This document shows positions 27,600 through 35,037 of a DNA stretch of 64,000 nucleotides, one piece after another. The position numbers and the translations under genes were made by a program. A model generated the notes under the pieces. That model was given only the letters and a program-made list of their open reading frames with translations, was not told where the DNA came from and did not search any database. The number at the start of each line of letters is the position of its first letter. Position 1 is the first letter of the stretch. The DNA comes from Microbacterium sp. Se63.02b (GTDB lineage: Bacteria; Actinomycetota; Actinomycetes; Actinomycetales; Microbacteriaceae): contig NZ_CP050453.1 of NCBI RefSeq assembly GCF_014171575.1, positions 124,001-188,000 of the forward strand, read 5' to 3'.

Positions 27600-28267
27600 A
27601 GCGCTCCTTCGAATCGGCTCTGCGACGCATCGAGCAGAGCATCACTGCCGCAGTCGAAGTATCGCTTCGGGAGCGTGAGCTCGGCGATGCTCTCACGACC
27701 CGACAGCAGAGCTTGAAGGATGCTGGGGTATCGAGGAAGGGCGTCGAGTAGGGCGTCGTCCACCTGGACAGCGAACCGTCCGATGTAGCGAGGCTTGCTC
27801 GTGAACCCATCATCGAGCCGGCCGTCTTCTGCGACCTCCACCGACGCGGTCGACCGTACTGTCAGTCTGGTCTCGCGGTCGACCTTCCCTGCCGTCACTC
27901 CGACCACGGGAGCACCAGCACGCCCGACAGCGTGCGCGTAGACCACGGCCGGACTGCCAACGCAGATCTCGTCAGCGTGCACGAGGACGACCAGATCGCC
28001 ATGCTCGATGAGGGGAACTATCGCGCCGGTGGGAGTTGTTGCCGAGGTCTCGACGACGTGAGCCCCTTGCACTGCGCCGGACGCAACGAACTCGGCTCGA
28101 AGCCCAACGGGGACGACGACGTAGGACTCCATATCGGCGCTCTCCCCAACTTCATCGAGCACGTGCGAGATCAGAGGCCGCCCTGCGAGTTGCGCGAGAG
28201 CCTTGTGCCCAGGTAGCGCCGTCGTCAACCTCCGCCCCTGCCCTCCCGCGAGGACGATGACCTTCAC
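27596..28267 (-). CDS. Nucleotidyltransferase (NTP-transferase superfamily)
   Basis: 223 residues. N-terminal 'VIVLAGGQGRRL' with a following Lys ('GHKALAQLAGRPLISHVLDE') is the NTP-binding signature of the GlmU/RmlA/MobA fold; 'LVVLVHADEI' is the metal-binding strand with a His-Ala-Asp-Glu variant. These enzymes join NTPs to phosphorylated sugars or cofactors. Overlaps both neighbours by four bases. Here it may activate an intermediate made by the HisG-like enzyme. Confidence 0.8.
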   Translation of the reverse strand: MKVIVLAGGQGRRLTTALPGHKALAQLAGRPLISHVLDEVGESADMESYVVVPVGLRAEFVASGAVQGAHVVETSATTPTGAIVPLIEHGDLVVLVHADEICVGSPAVVYAHAVGRAGAPVVGVTAGKVDRETRLTVRSTASVEVAEDGRLDDGFTSKPRYIGRFAVQVDDALLDALPRYPSILQALLSGRESIAELTLPKRYFDCGSDALLDASQSRFEGAL

Positions 28268-28950
28268 GACGTGCCATCCGCGAGGGTTGACGCAAGGGCA
28301 GAGAGAAGCCCATGCTTCTTCGCGCCAAGGAGGCGTTCGCCACGCGAGTACACACGGCCTGTGCTTGCGAACAGTGTTTCGACGACCACCATGTCGTTGT
28401 CCCTGAGCGAACGGCCCGTCATGACGGCATCGATCGCGAGATCTGCGAGGCCACTGCGAACGTACATCTCAGCTGCGCCGTCAATGGCGACGAACGTCGC
28501 GTTATCGATCAGTCCCTGCTGCGATCTTTCATCCAGCCACCTCCGCGCGATAGCGGGGTACTGGCTGACCACGGTCAATCGATCCCGCGCGAGCGGTGCA
28601 GGTTCCGAGCTGCGCGCCACGACGCAGATGTTGGTTGCCTGGAAATCGAGGTCCAGCACCTCCTCGAGGCGCTCCTCAACGCCCGCCTCGACGACATAGT
28701 CGCGGCCGGTGATACAACCGTCGAGCACGCCGGCGGCAACAAGGCGCGGCAAATCAGTCGAGCGCGCAAGAACCGCTTCCACGTCCCCTGCCGCGAAGTT
28801 CAGGCACCGGGTGTCCTGAGTCCATTCGGAGAACGCCAGAGCGGCCCGAACCTGGTTCAACAACCGCCCTTGGTTCGGGACACCGAACCTCAGCCGCGAG
28901 TTCGTTCGCGAGTCTCGTCGCAATCCCGAAATCGATTCCTCAGTGATCAC
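28264..28950 (-). CDS. HisG-like ATP phosphoribosyltransferase homologue outside a his operon
   Basis: 228 residues, the short HisG form without a regulatory ACT domain. 'FGVPNQGRLLNQVRAAL' at the start, 'DLPRLVAAGVLDGCITGRDY' in the middle and 'VRSGLADLAIDAVMTGRSLRDND' as the PRPP-binding loop match the catalytic HisG signature. HisG joins ATP and PRPP through N1. No other histidine gene is nearby. Known precedent: a HisG homologue (PenA) starts pentostatin/coformycin biosynthesis. Start GTG 28950 has gaggggg upstream and overlaps the CHAT stop. Confidence 0.82.
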   Translation of the reverse strand: MITEESISGLRRDSRTNSRLRFGVPNQGRLLNQVRAALAFSEWTQDTRCLNFAAGDVEAVLARSTDLPRLVAAGVLDGCITGRDYVVEAGVEERLEEVLDLDFQATNICVVARSSEPAPLARDRLTVVSQYPAIARRWLDERSQQGLIDNATFVAIDGAAEMYVRSGLADLAIDAVMTGRSLRDNDMVVVETLFASTGRVYSRGERLLGAKKHGLLSALASTLADGTS

Positions 28951-30382
28951 TCGATCCCCCTCTTTCGACGATGAAAACGCGCCGCAAATATGTGACGCGA
29001 GATCCCTGGAACACCACGGCACGGATGGAGCCGATATCGGGACCTGCGTCGATCGGCAAAGCGAACGAACGCGAATACTCGAGATCGTTCACGACGTCGC
29101 GTGTCTCGATGACAGGCGCATTCCGTGACTTGTCTCGCAGCTGCAAGTGCAACAGGGTGTTCTCGCTCAGACCGCTCGCAAGTGCGGTGACGCTCTCCCC
29201 TGCCCGGACAGTGCGCGGAAAGTTGAGTGTTGGCTCGATCTCTCGCCCTGCTGTGGACACTCGCCGTACCCCGCAGCCGGTGCACCATTCGGTCTCGATC
29301 CCGTGCCCACTCACCAAAGCAGCGCGATTGAGCCGTACTCGCCCCCCGCACGCCGAACATGTTTGACGGGTTGATTCAGACGACTGCGGGTTGGGGGCGT
29401 TGCCCTGCAGCAGTGCGCCTTGAAGCAGGTCCCCGAATGACGACCCCACACCACCGAGGAGTCCCGCCGACACCGCATCATCCCAACCGCCATTGAGGGC
29501 GATGCGGATGCGTGTGGCGACATCCTGGAATGCCCCTGTGCCCGACATATGTTGGCGAACGAGGATCCCACGCATCGCGTCGATGAGCTTCAGCTGGCGC
29601 GTCAGGACCTCTTCGAGGGGTTTTGCGTGGATCGCGGCGACCCGTTTCGCTGCAAGGATCGTGCTGAACGTGTACTCCACCTCTGCGTACTCGCTGTGGG
29701 GAAGTGCTGAAGGAATAGGCGGCGTCTCGTGACCGCGCTCGGGGGCAGGTAATTCTGTCGGTTCGGTGATTGCTGTTGGATCCTCATCGAGCGCGAGGAT
29801 GACGTATCCGTTCTCGACGCCCTCCAAGGAATTGAGCGCAGCGACAACATCCGCGAGAGGGGTGTCTTCGTTCCATAGATGCTGGACGAGCCGTACGTGC
29901 GACTCTTCGAATGCAACTTGACGCGCTGAGCCGATGACGTGATTGAACCCCGCGTTAATCAAGGCTCGCGCGATGCTGACGTCCGGTGAGCCGAGCTGAC
30001 CGGCCACGTTCAGGCTGTTGCACGAGAGTAGGAACGCGACATCCCCGCGCAGCTCTGCGGCGTAGACCACATCCTGCACCGCTCGCGCCTTTCGGCACCG
30101 CTGTCCCTGGGCACAACCGCCCGGCTGGTTCTTTGCATCCGCCGCCGCGCCGCACAGTGCCTTTTCACCCAGCAACATGTGCATGCCATCGCCGTGACCT
30201 GAGAGGACCAGGACGCCCGGCGCAATCTCAAACTCGTGCTGCCACGCAGCCGGTGGGTCAGTGTTCTGAGTCTGCGTCGAACACGACAGCCGGATCCGTG
30301 TCTGCGGCCTCCCGCGCGAGTGATCAGCGACGTCTTGAATCGCGTCGAATGTGAGGTCATCCAGAATGATGTCTTCAGCCAT
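28940..30382 (-). CDS. CHAT/caspase-like protein with zinc-ribbon, island
   Basis: 480 residues. Catalytic His in 'GVLVLSGHGDGMHMLLG' and Cys in 'VAFLLSCNSLNVAGQL' give the CHAT dyad. A Cys-rich pair 'CSACGGRV' and 'CTGCGVRRV' (residues about 345-375) looks like a zinc ribbon, then a beta-sandwich-like tail. A Cys cluster also follows the His motif ('CGAAADAKNQPGGCAQGQRC'). In this operon it could remove a leader from the small peptide, or be a protease effector. The start overlaps the DUF1152 stop by 8 bases. Confidence 0.75.
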   Translation of the reverse strand: MAEDIILDDLTFDAIQDVADHSRGRPQTRIRLSCSTQTQNTDPPAAWQHEFEIAPGVLVLSGHGDGMHMLLGEKALCGAAADAKNQPGGCAQGQRCRKARAVQDVVYAAELRGDVAFLLSCNSLNVAGQLGSPDVSIARALINAGFNHVIGSARQVAFEESHVRLVQHLWNEDTPLADVVAALNSLEGVENGYVILALDEDPTAITEPTELPAPERGHETPPIPSALPHSEYAEVEYTFSTILAAKRVAAIHAKPLEEVLTRQLKLIDAMRGILVRQHMSGTGAFQDVATRIRIALNGGWDDAVSAGLLGGVGSSFGDLLQGALLQGNAPNPQSSESTRQTCSACGGRVRLNRAALVSGHGIETEWCTGCGVRRVSTAGREIEPTLNFPRTVRAGESVTALASGLSENTLLHLQLRDKSRNAPVIETRDVVNDLEYSRSFALPIDAGPDIGSIRAVVFQGSRVTYLRRVFIVERGGSSDH

Positions 30383-31387
30383 GGCGCACGCCCTCCACTC
30401 TCAGGACAGGTGACCCGATGGGCCGAAGGACGGCCCATTCGTCTACGCCGAAACGGCTCGCGAATCGCTCAGTCACATGATCACCTGGACGGATTCGGCT
30501 CCGAAGTTGCTCTCGCTGTCTTTCGGGCGGGAAGACGGGTCTGACGCTGGTCTCGAAGAGTTCGTCAACGTATCCGGCAGACGTCAGCGCGGCGTTCACA
30601 TCGCGGATCGATCCCGCTCCTGATGGGACCAGTGCGGCCGGCCCCGTCGCGTGCACTTCACGCGCAGAGACCGAGATGACCTCGGCTGATCTCGCGGTCA
30701 TCATCAGGGGGCTGCCGGTGCTGTCGCACCATACGCGGCCGCGGAGACCCAACAGGGCATGCAACCACAGCCGTGACGTCTCTGAGTCGATACCGGCGAA
30801 AGCATGAAGCAGATCCTCTGCGTCTCCGCGCCCGTTGCATTCCCAATCGGCTCCTGGGGTCAATGCGGACGTCTCGAATCGATCTCAGTGACCGTGAGCT
30901 CGTTGTCGAGGCCCGGTCCGACGACAACGACCTCGCTGACCGGAAGCGCACCCATGTCCGAGAGAATGCTCAGCGTCGTGGCTTCGAGGAGTGGGCTCCG
31001 AAGCCCATCGTGGTCTCGTTGGCCGAGTACATCGCCGCCCGCATCAACAACCGCTATCCGACCGTCATCGTCTGAAGCGAGCAACCTCGAGAGGCTCGTC
31101 TGTGCCCCTTCGAGGTTGTCCGCGTCCAGCACGTACGTTTCCCCCGACAGCAGCTGCGCGATGTCACTGAGCTGAGTTCGACTGCCTGCAATCTGCGTCT
31201 GTGGAGTCGCACGCATTCCGAGCCGGTCGCGGTCGAGCCCGTAGACGGATGTGATGCGGATGGGGCCGGCTGCTCTCGCGGATCGTTCCCAGAGGAACGT
31301 CGCGAATGTCGACTCCGTTATCCGCTGTCGGGCAAGAATGCCCGCGGCGACCAGGTCTCCAGGACCGCCGGCAGCTATGAACAGCAC
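30375..31387 (-). CDS. DUF1152 protein (reading frame split)
   Basis: The first part (30860-31387, 175 residues) starts 'MLFIAAGGPGDLVAAGILA' and contains 'IAVVDAGGDVLGQRDHDGLR' and 'EVVVVGPGLDNELT', the hallmark DUF1152 motifs. The second part (to 30375, from a TTG or by frameshift near 30861) is the C-terminal half ('HALLGLRGRVWCDSTGS', 'PVFPPERQREQLRSR'). Together about 337 residues, the normal family length, so one gene broken by one base is the simplest reading. Two coupled proteins through a TTGA overlap is the alternative. Function unknown; the glycine-rich N-terminus suggests nucleotide binding. Confidence 0.72.
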
Positions 31388-31421
31388 TCTCTACCTCTTA
31401 GCCGATTCCTGACATGGGGAG

Positions 31422-31453
31422 CGCCTACCCCTCGTGGATGAGGGGTAGGCGCC
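31422..31453 (-). terminator. Hairpin between the peptide gene and the enzyme genes
   Basis: A 13-bp perfect stem (gcgcctacccctc / gaggggtaggcgc) with a 6-base loop, in the gap between the 32-codon peptide gene and DUF1152. Such attenuating or stabilising hairpins after precursor genes let the small peptide be made in excess over the enzymes. Position is accurate to within a base or two. Confidence 0.7.
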
Positions 31454-31458
31454 ACTAC

Positions 31459-31557
31459 TCACCAGCTGGCAGGCTTCCAGTCCGCGGACGGAGCGCTGAT
31501 GTCGATCGACTCGATCTCAGCGATCAGGTCGTTGATTTCTGCATTTGCAACGGTCAT
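31459..31557 (-). CDS. 32-residue peptide gene, candidate modified-peptide precursor
   Basis: A short gene with a strong ribosome site (gggggtga, 8 bases before ATG 31557). The N-terminal part is acidic and helical ('EINDLIAEIESIDI'), as in leader peptides; the C-terminal part 'SADWKPASW' ends in Trp and contains two Trp, Pro, Ser, Lys and Asp but no Cys. It is the first gene behind the island's promoter and is separated from the enzyme genes by a hairpin. This layout (tiny acidic leader, distinct tail, modifying enzymes, protease, exporter) is what is known for ribosomally made, modified peptides. No known precursor family is recognised. Confidence 0.65.
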   Translation of the reverse strand: MTVANAEINDLIAEIESIDISAPSADWKPASW

Positions 31558-31633
31558 GAATAGTCACCCCCGTTTCTGACATTTCGGTAGTTTGATCCCG
31601 CGGCTTCATCCGATTCCCCTGGATCGTAGTTAT

Positions 31634-31671
31634 GTAACATGTTACCTATCACGATGACGCGGCGAAATCAA
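31634..31671 (-). promoter_or_regulatory. Promoter with GTAACATGTTAC palindrome for the island operon
   Basis: On the minus strand: -35-like TTGATT (31671-31666), a 17-base spacer, -10-like TAGGTA (31648-31643), overlapped by the palindrome GTAACATGTTAC (31634-31645) covering the likely start point. The same geometry recurs at 32933-32970. About 80 bases of leader precede the peptide gene. Confidence 0.7.
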
Positions 31672-31687
31672 ACGCTTCCGTTCGTAT

Positions 31688-32033
31688 GCATGTGGCGGCC
31701 GCCCGACATCGAGCCGCTCGCACGCCTCATGGCCGGCAGTCTGCTGGAGCCGCTTCTGATGATGGTGCTCTACATCTGTACCGGCGTGACCGCCGTCCTC
31801 GCTCCGTTCGTCCGAGAAAGCGTGTGGGTCGCGCGCATCTTCGCCGTGTTCGCGTGGTGCCTCGGACTGCTGTGGATCCTGCTGTCGCTCACCGTGTTCT
31901 ACAGCCACATCGGCTTCTTCCCGCAACCCGACGGCTCGTACATCTGACCAGCGCTTCACGGGTTCGCTCCCGTCGCACTCCTCGTCGCTTCCGACAGAGA
32001 ATGCGACGGGAGCTTTCGCGTCGGGGCGTAGCC
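31688..32033 (+). pseudogene. Diverged 3' fragment of the membrane-protein gene (direct repeat 3, right copy)
   Basis: Encodes the last ~86 codons of the gene at 24183-24881 with stop at 31947 and the same terminator hairpin, at about 90% DNA identity. It has no own start codon from the original gene. Together with 24622-24968 it brackets the island. Confidence 0.88.
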
Positions 32034-32040
32034 TGAGCGC

Positions 32041-32640
32041 GTGGACGGTTTCGCCGCAGTCGACTTCGGATTCGCGCGCGAGGTGCTGCAGCGGGGCATC
32101 GCGGCGCTGTACCTCGTCGCGTTCGTCTCGACCTTGAACCAGTTCCGGCCGCTCCTCGGAGAGCGAGGCCTTCTGCCCGCGCCCGCCCTCCTCGAATGGG
32201 TCGGGCAGAAGCCGGAGCGGCGGCGGATGCTGCACCCGACCCTCTTCTCGCGCATCCGCTACACCGACCAGCGCCTCGTCGTCCTGTGCGCGGGGGGCAT
32301 CGCGGTCTCGGCGGTCCTCCTCATCGGCATCCCGCAGTGGGGTCCTCCCTGGGTGCCGATGCTGTGCTTCCTCGCGCTGTGGCTCGGGTACATGTCGATC
32401 GTCAGCATCGGACAGACCTTCTACTCCTTCGGCTGGGAGATGCTGCTTCTGGAGGCCGGGTTCCTCGCGGCGTTCCTCGGTTCGAACGACCAGCCGCCGC
32501 CGACGGTCGTGATCGTGCTGTTCTGGTGGCTGGTGTTCCGGTTGGAGTTCGGCGCGGGCATGATCAAGGTCCGTGGCGGACGTGAATGGCGCGACCTGAC
32601 GGCGCTGATGTACCACCACGAGACGCAGCCGATGCCTGTG
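32041..32640 (+). pseudogene. Truncated lipase maturation factor (LMF) family membrane protein
   Basis: About 200 residues remain. The N-terminal helices and the family hallmark 'RLEFGAGMIKVRGGREWRDL' followed by 'YHHETQPMP' are present, but the protein then leaves the family sequence at about 32637 and ends at a chance stop (32697). Full-length members are more than twice as long. The break is exactly where a leftward exported-protein gene fragment begins. Start GTG 32041. Its original neighbour is the gene pair at 23.9-24.9 kb, now 7 kb away. Confidence 0.75.
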
Positions 32641-32908
32641 TACAGCCCAAGTTTGATGGACGTAATTCCCAAGGTGCCGGCTGCACTGCCTCCGTAATTC
32701 GCCTTACAGCTGGAGAGCGTTACCGAAGTGGAGGTGCCGTCGAGATTCTTATCGGGCCACTGTCGGCTTGTGAAGCCCGGCTGCGCTTGAGCGATATAGC
32801 TCTCCCATGTCCCCTCGGCGTATGCGGCTGTGGGCAGTAGGAGACCAATGCCGTGCTCACACCCAGCGCCGTGGCGACCTTCGAGAAGCGGTTTTGGTGG
32901 GACTTCAT
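32641..32908 (-). pseudogene. Truncated exported protein fused head-on into the LMF gene
   Basis: ATG 32908 with gaggggg upstream starts a signal peptide ('RFSKVATALGVSTALV' then, one base shifted near 32835, 'LLPTAAYAEGTW'). The mature part contains 'WPDKNLDGTSTSVTLSSC' and ends abruptly at about 32641 inside LMF sequence. It has both a frameshift and a missing 3' end. It is driven by the same promoter/palindrome type as the peptide island. Confidence 0.65.
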
Positions 32909-32932
32909 CCGATCCCCCTCGATCAATATTGT

Positions 32933-32970
32933 GTAACATGTTACTTATCATAGTTACGAGGCGGAATCAA
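32933..32970 (-). promoter_or_regulatory. Second copy of the GTAACATGTTAC promoter module
   Basis: Minus strand: TTGATT (32970-32965), 17-base spacer, TAAGTA (32947-32942), palindrome GTAACATGTTAC (32933-32944). Flanking bases (AATCAAA.G..TCCGTT on the plus strand) also match the copy at 31634-31680. It precedes the truncated exported-protein gene by 25 bases. Confidence 0.7.
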
Positions 32971-32986
32971 ATGGCTCCGTTTCTAG

Positions 32987-33976
32987 GTGCTGATGCGCGG
33001 GAGAATCGTCGCTGGCGTCGGAATCGTCGGTGTCGGCGTGGCGCTGTGGGCCGTCCCTTACACTCCGATGCGCGAGTTGCCGATTCTGTCGTCACTGGTC
33101 GCAGTTGACGCGGAGATGGCGACCCTCGGGATCGTTGTGGCGATCGTCGTAGCACTTTTCAGCGTGCGTCACGGGCGCCGCGGCTGGTTGATCCTCGCCG
33201 TCGCCTCAGGCCTGGTTGGCGTGCTGTTCGGCGCCCGCTGCCTCACACAGGGCCTATCAGACGGGTCGGCGCCGGTACCGGGTGACGGGATCGCATTCGT
33301 GTCATGGAATGCCGGCGATGCCGACGCCGGCACCATCGCCGAGCAGCTCATCCCCAGGATCGAGCGCGCAGACGCAGCCGTGGTGGTTCTGCCGGAGACA
33401 GGGTGGCTCGCGGGGGCGAGCGTCGCTGAAGAACTCGCACGAAGAGGGTTCGCGAATGTGGCGTTCGCGCCGGAGTCATCGACCACGACGGTCATCCTGA
33501 GTGCGAGTCTGGCCGAGTCGGGTGGATACTCGCTCGATGACTCGGCGCCGCCGTGGGCCGGCACCGTCGTCCGCCCCGACAACGCCGCAGCGGCGAACCC
33601 TGTGATCGTCGGCGTCCACGTTCAGCAGCCGGCTGTTGCGAGCGTCGACACGTGGAAGATGCATCTGAGGTGGATACGTGCGATGTGCGCCGAGGAGAGG
33701 TATATCGGCGTGATCGGGGACTTCAATTCGACAGTGAACAGCCTCGGGTCCGCGGGGGTCGGAACCTGCGCCGACGTCGCGTCAGCGCATGGTGCGGGCG
33801 CGGCCGCGACGTGGCCGACCCTGTTGCCTCCGCTGTTCGGCATCGCGATCGACCGCTTCATGCTCGGCGACGGGTATCGCGCCGCTGATGCGACCTATCT
33901 CGTGGATCGATCGGTCAGGGGGTCGGATCACTGGGCGATCGTCGGGACCATCCCGTGCGGGGGTCGTGGTTCTTGA
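32987..33976 (+). CDS. Membrane-anchored endonuclease/exonuclease/phosphatase-family protein
   Basis: 329 residues. Three N-terminal helices ('VAGVGIVGVGVALWAV', 'LGIVVAIVVALFSV', 'LILAVASGLVGVLFGA') are followed by an EEP domain: 'FVSWNAGDADAG', 'VVVLPETGWL', 'GVIGDFNSTV' and the C-terminal 'GSDHWAIVG', which carry the conserved Asn, Glu, Asp-x-Asn and Asp-His. Probably an external phosphodiesterase or phosphatase. Start GTG 32987; ATG 32993 is an alternative. It lies next to disrupted genes but appears intact. Confidence 0.8.
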   Translation: MLMRGRIVAGVGIVGVGVALWAVPYTPMRELPILSSLVAVDAEMATLGIVVAIVVALFSVRHGRRGWLILAVASGLVGVLFGARCLTQGLSDGSAPVPGDGIAFVSWNAGDADAGTIAEQLIPRIERADAAVVVLPETGWLAGASVAEELARRGFANVAFAPESSTTTVILSASLAESGGYSLDDSAPPWAGTVVRPDNAAAANPVIVGVHVQQPAVASVDTWKMHLRWIRAMCAEERYIGVIGDFNSTVNSLGSAGVGTCADVASAHGAGAAATWPTLLPPLFGIAIDRFMLGDGYRAADATYLVDRSVRGSDHWAIVGTIPCGGRGS

Positions 33977-34001
33977 CCTTCGCTGCGACCTCGTGCCCTG
34001 G

Positions 34002-34409
34002 TCAGCTCTCGGCTGTGACCAGAGGATCGGGCGACTGGTGGGACACGACGCCGTGCGACTCGGTGTCGAAGCCGTTGCGCACCCAGTACTCGTATCCTCC
34101 GAGCAGTTCCCTGACGTCGAGGCCGGCGGCGAGCAGCGTCCGTGCGGTCGAGGTGCCGCCGTTGCATCCGGGACCCCAGCCGTAGACGACGATCGTGCGG
34201 TCGCGGGGCAGCGACTCGATCCCGGATGCGATCTCGGTCTTGGGCAGGTGCAGGGCTCCGGCGATGTGGCCGTGGCGCCACGACTCGAGGCGTCGCGTGT
34301 CGACCAGCACCGCCTCCCCTGCCTCGACCGCCTCGCGCGCTGCGACCACGTCGATCTCATACGCGAGGCGCGCATCGACGTGGGCGAGCCGCGCACCGAG
34401 ATCGGTCAT
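34002..34409 (-). CDS. Rhodanese-like domain protein
   Basis: 135 residues. 'AVLVDTRRLESWRHGHIAGALHLP' is the rhodanese N-terminal signature and the active loop is 'GPGCNGGTSTA' with the catalytic Cys. Sulfurtransferases of this size move sulfane sulfur. It overlaps the aldolase stop by four bases (ATGA), so it belongs to the leftward regulator/aldolase operon; its metabolic role there is unclear. Confidence 0.85.
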   Translation of the reverse strand: MTDLGARLAHVDARLAYEIDVVAAREAVEAGEAVLVDTRRLESWRHGHIAGALHLPKTEIASGIESLPRDRTIVVYGWGPGCNGGTSTARTLLAAGLDVRELLGGYEYWVRNGFDTESHGVVSHQSPDPLVTAES

Positions 34410-35026
34410 GCGCGGGCCGCGGTGCCGAGGAGTGCAGCGAGCTGCGGCAGCTGAGCGGGGTCTTCGAGCGCCGACCCGACGGCGACGACACTGGCGCCCG
34501 CGCGGAGGTACTCGTCGGCGTTGCCGGCGTGCATGCCGCCCGTCGTCACGAAGCGCGCCTGCGGGAAAGGACCGCGCATCGCGGTGAGCCACTGCGGGCC
34601 CAGCACCGACGCGGGGAAGGCCTTCACCCAGGTGAGTCCCGCTCCGAGGGCCGACTGCACCTCGCTCGCCGTGGCGACACCCGGCATGCTGATGAGCCCC
34701 GCGTCGTGGGAGGCGCGGACGACCTCGAGGTCGAGTCCGGGGCTGACGGTGAACACCGCTCCGGCGGATGCGGCCTGGGCGACGTGCTCGACCGACACCA
34801 CGGTGCCCGCACCGACGGCCTTGCCGCGCTCGCGTCCGGCTGCAGCGACGACACGCAGCGCCTCCAGGTCTTCCGCGGTCTGGATGGGCAGTTCGACGAC
34901 GTCGATCCCGAGGTCCCACGCGGTGGTCGACACGGCGAGACTGCGTTCGACGCCCATGCCGCGGAGGATCGCCATCAGCGGTGCGCCGTCGAAGAGCTCC
35001 TCGAAGCCGGAGTTGTCCATGGTCAT
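34406..35026 (-). CDS. KDPG/KHG aldolase family protein
   Basis: 206 residues, TIM barrel. 'LMAILRGMG' holds the conserved Arg, 'GTVVSVEHV' a substrate loop, 'TWVKAFPAS' the Schiff-base Lys, 'FVTTGGMHAGNADEYL' the phosphate site. Such aldolases cleave 2-keto-3-deoxy-6-phosphogluconate or 4-hydroxy-2-oxoglutarate to pyruvate. Beside a D-amino-acid operon the hydroxy-oxo-acid reaction is attractive, but this is inference. Start ATG 35026 has gaggaaagg upstream; 35020 is possible. Confidence 0.85.
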   Translation of the reverse strand: MTMDNSGFEELFDGAPLMAILRGMGVERSLAVSTTAWDLGIDVVELPIQTAEDLEALRVVAAAGRERGKAVGAGTVVSVEHVAQAASAGAVFTVSPGLDLEVVRASHDAGLISMPGVATASEVQSALGAGLTWVKAFPASVLGPQWLTAMRGPFPQARFVTTGGMHAGNADEYLRAGASVVAVGSALEDPAQLPQLAALLGTAARA

Positions 35027-35037
35027 GCCTTTCCTCG

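Noticed and set aside
31459..31557. Lanthipeptide, sactipeptide or thiopeptide precursor
   Set aside because: No Cys in the peptide and no LanM/LanB, radical SAM or YcaO gene nearby.
31688..31947. Separate membrane-protein gene
   Set aside because: It aligns with the 3' third of the gene at 24183 and lacks its first two thirds.
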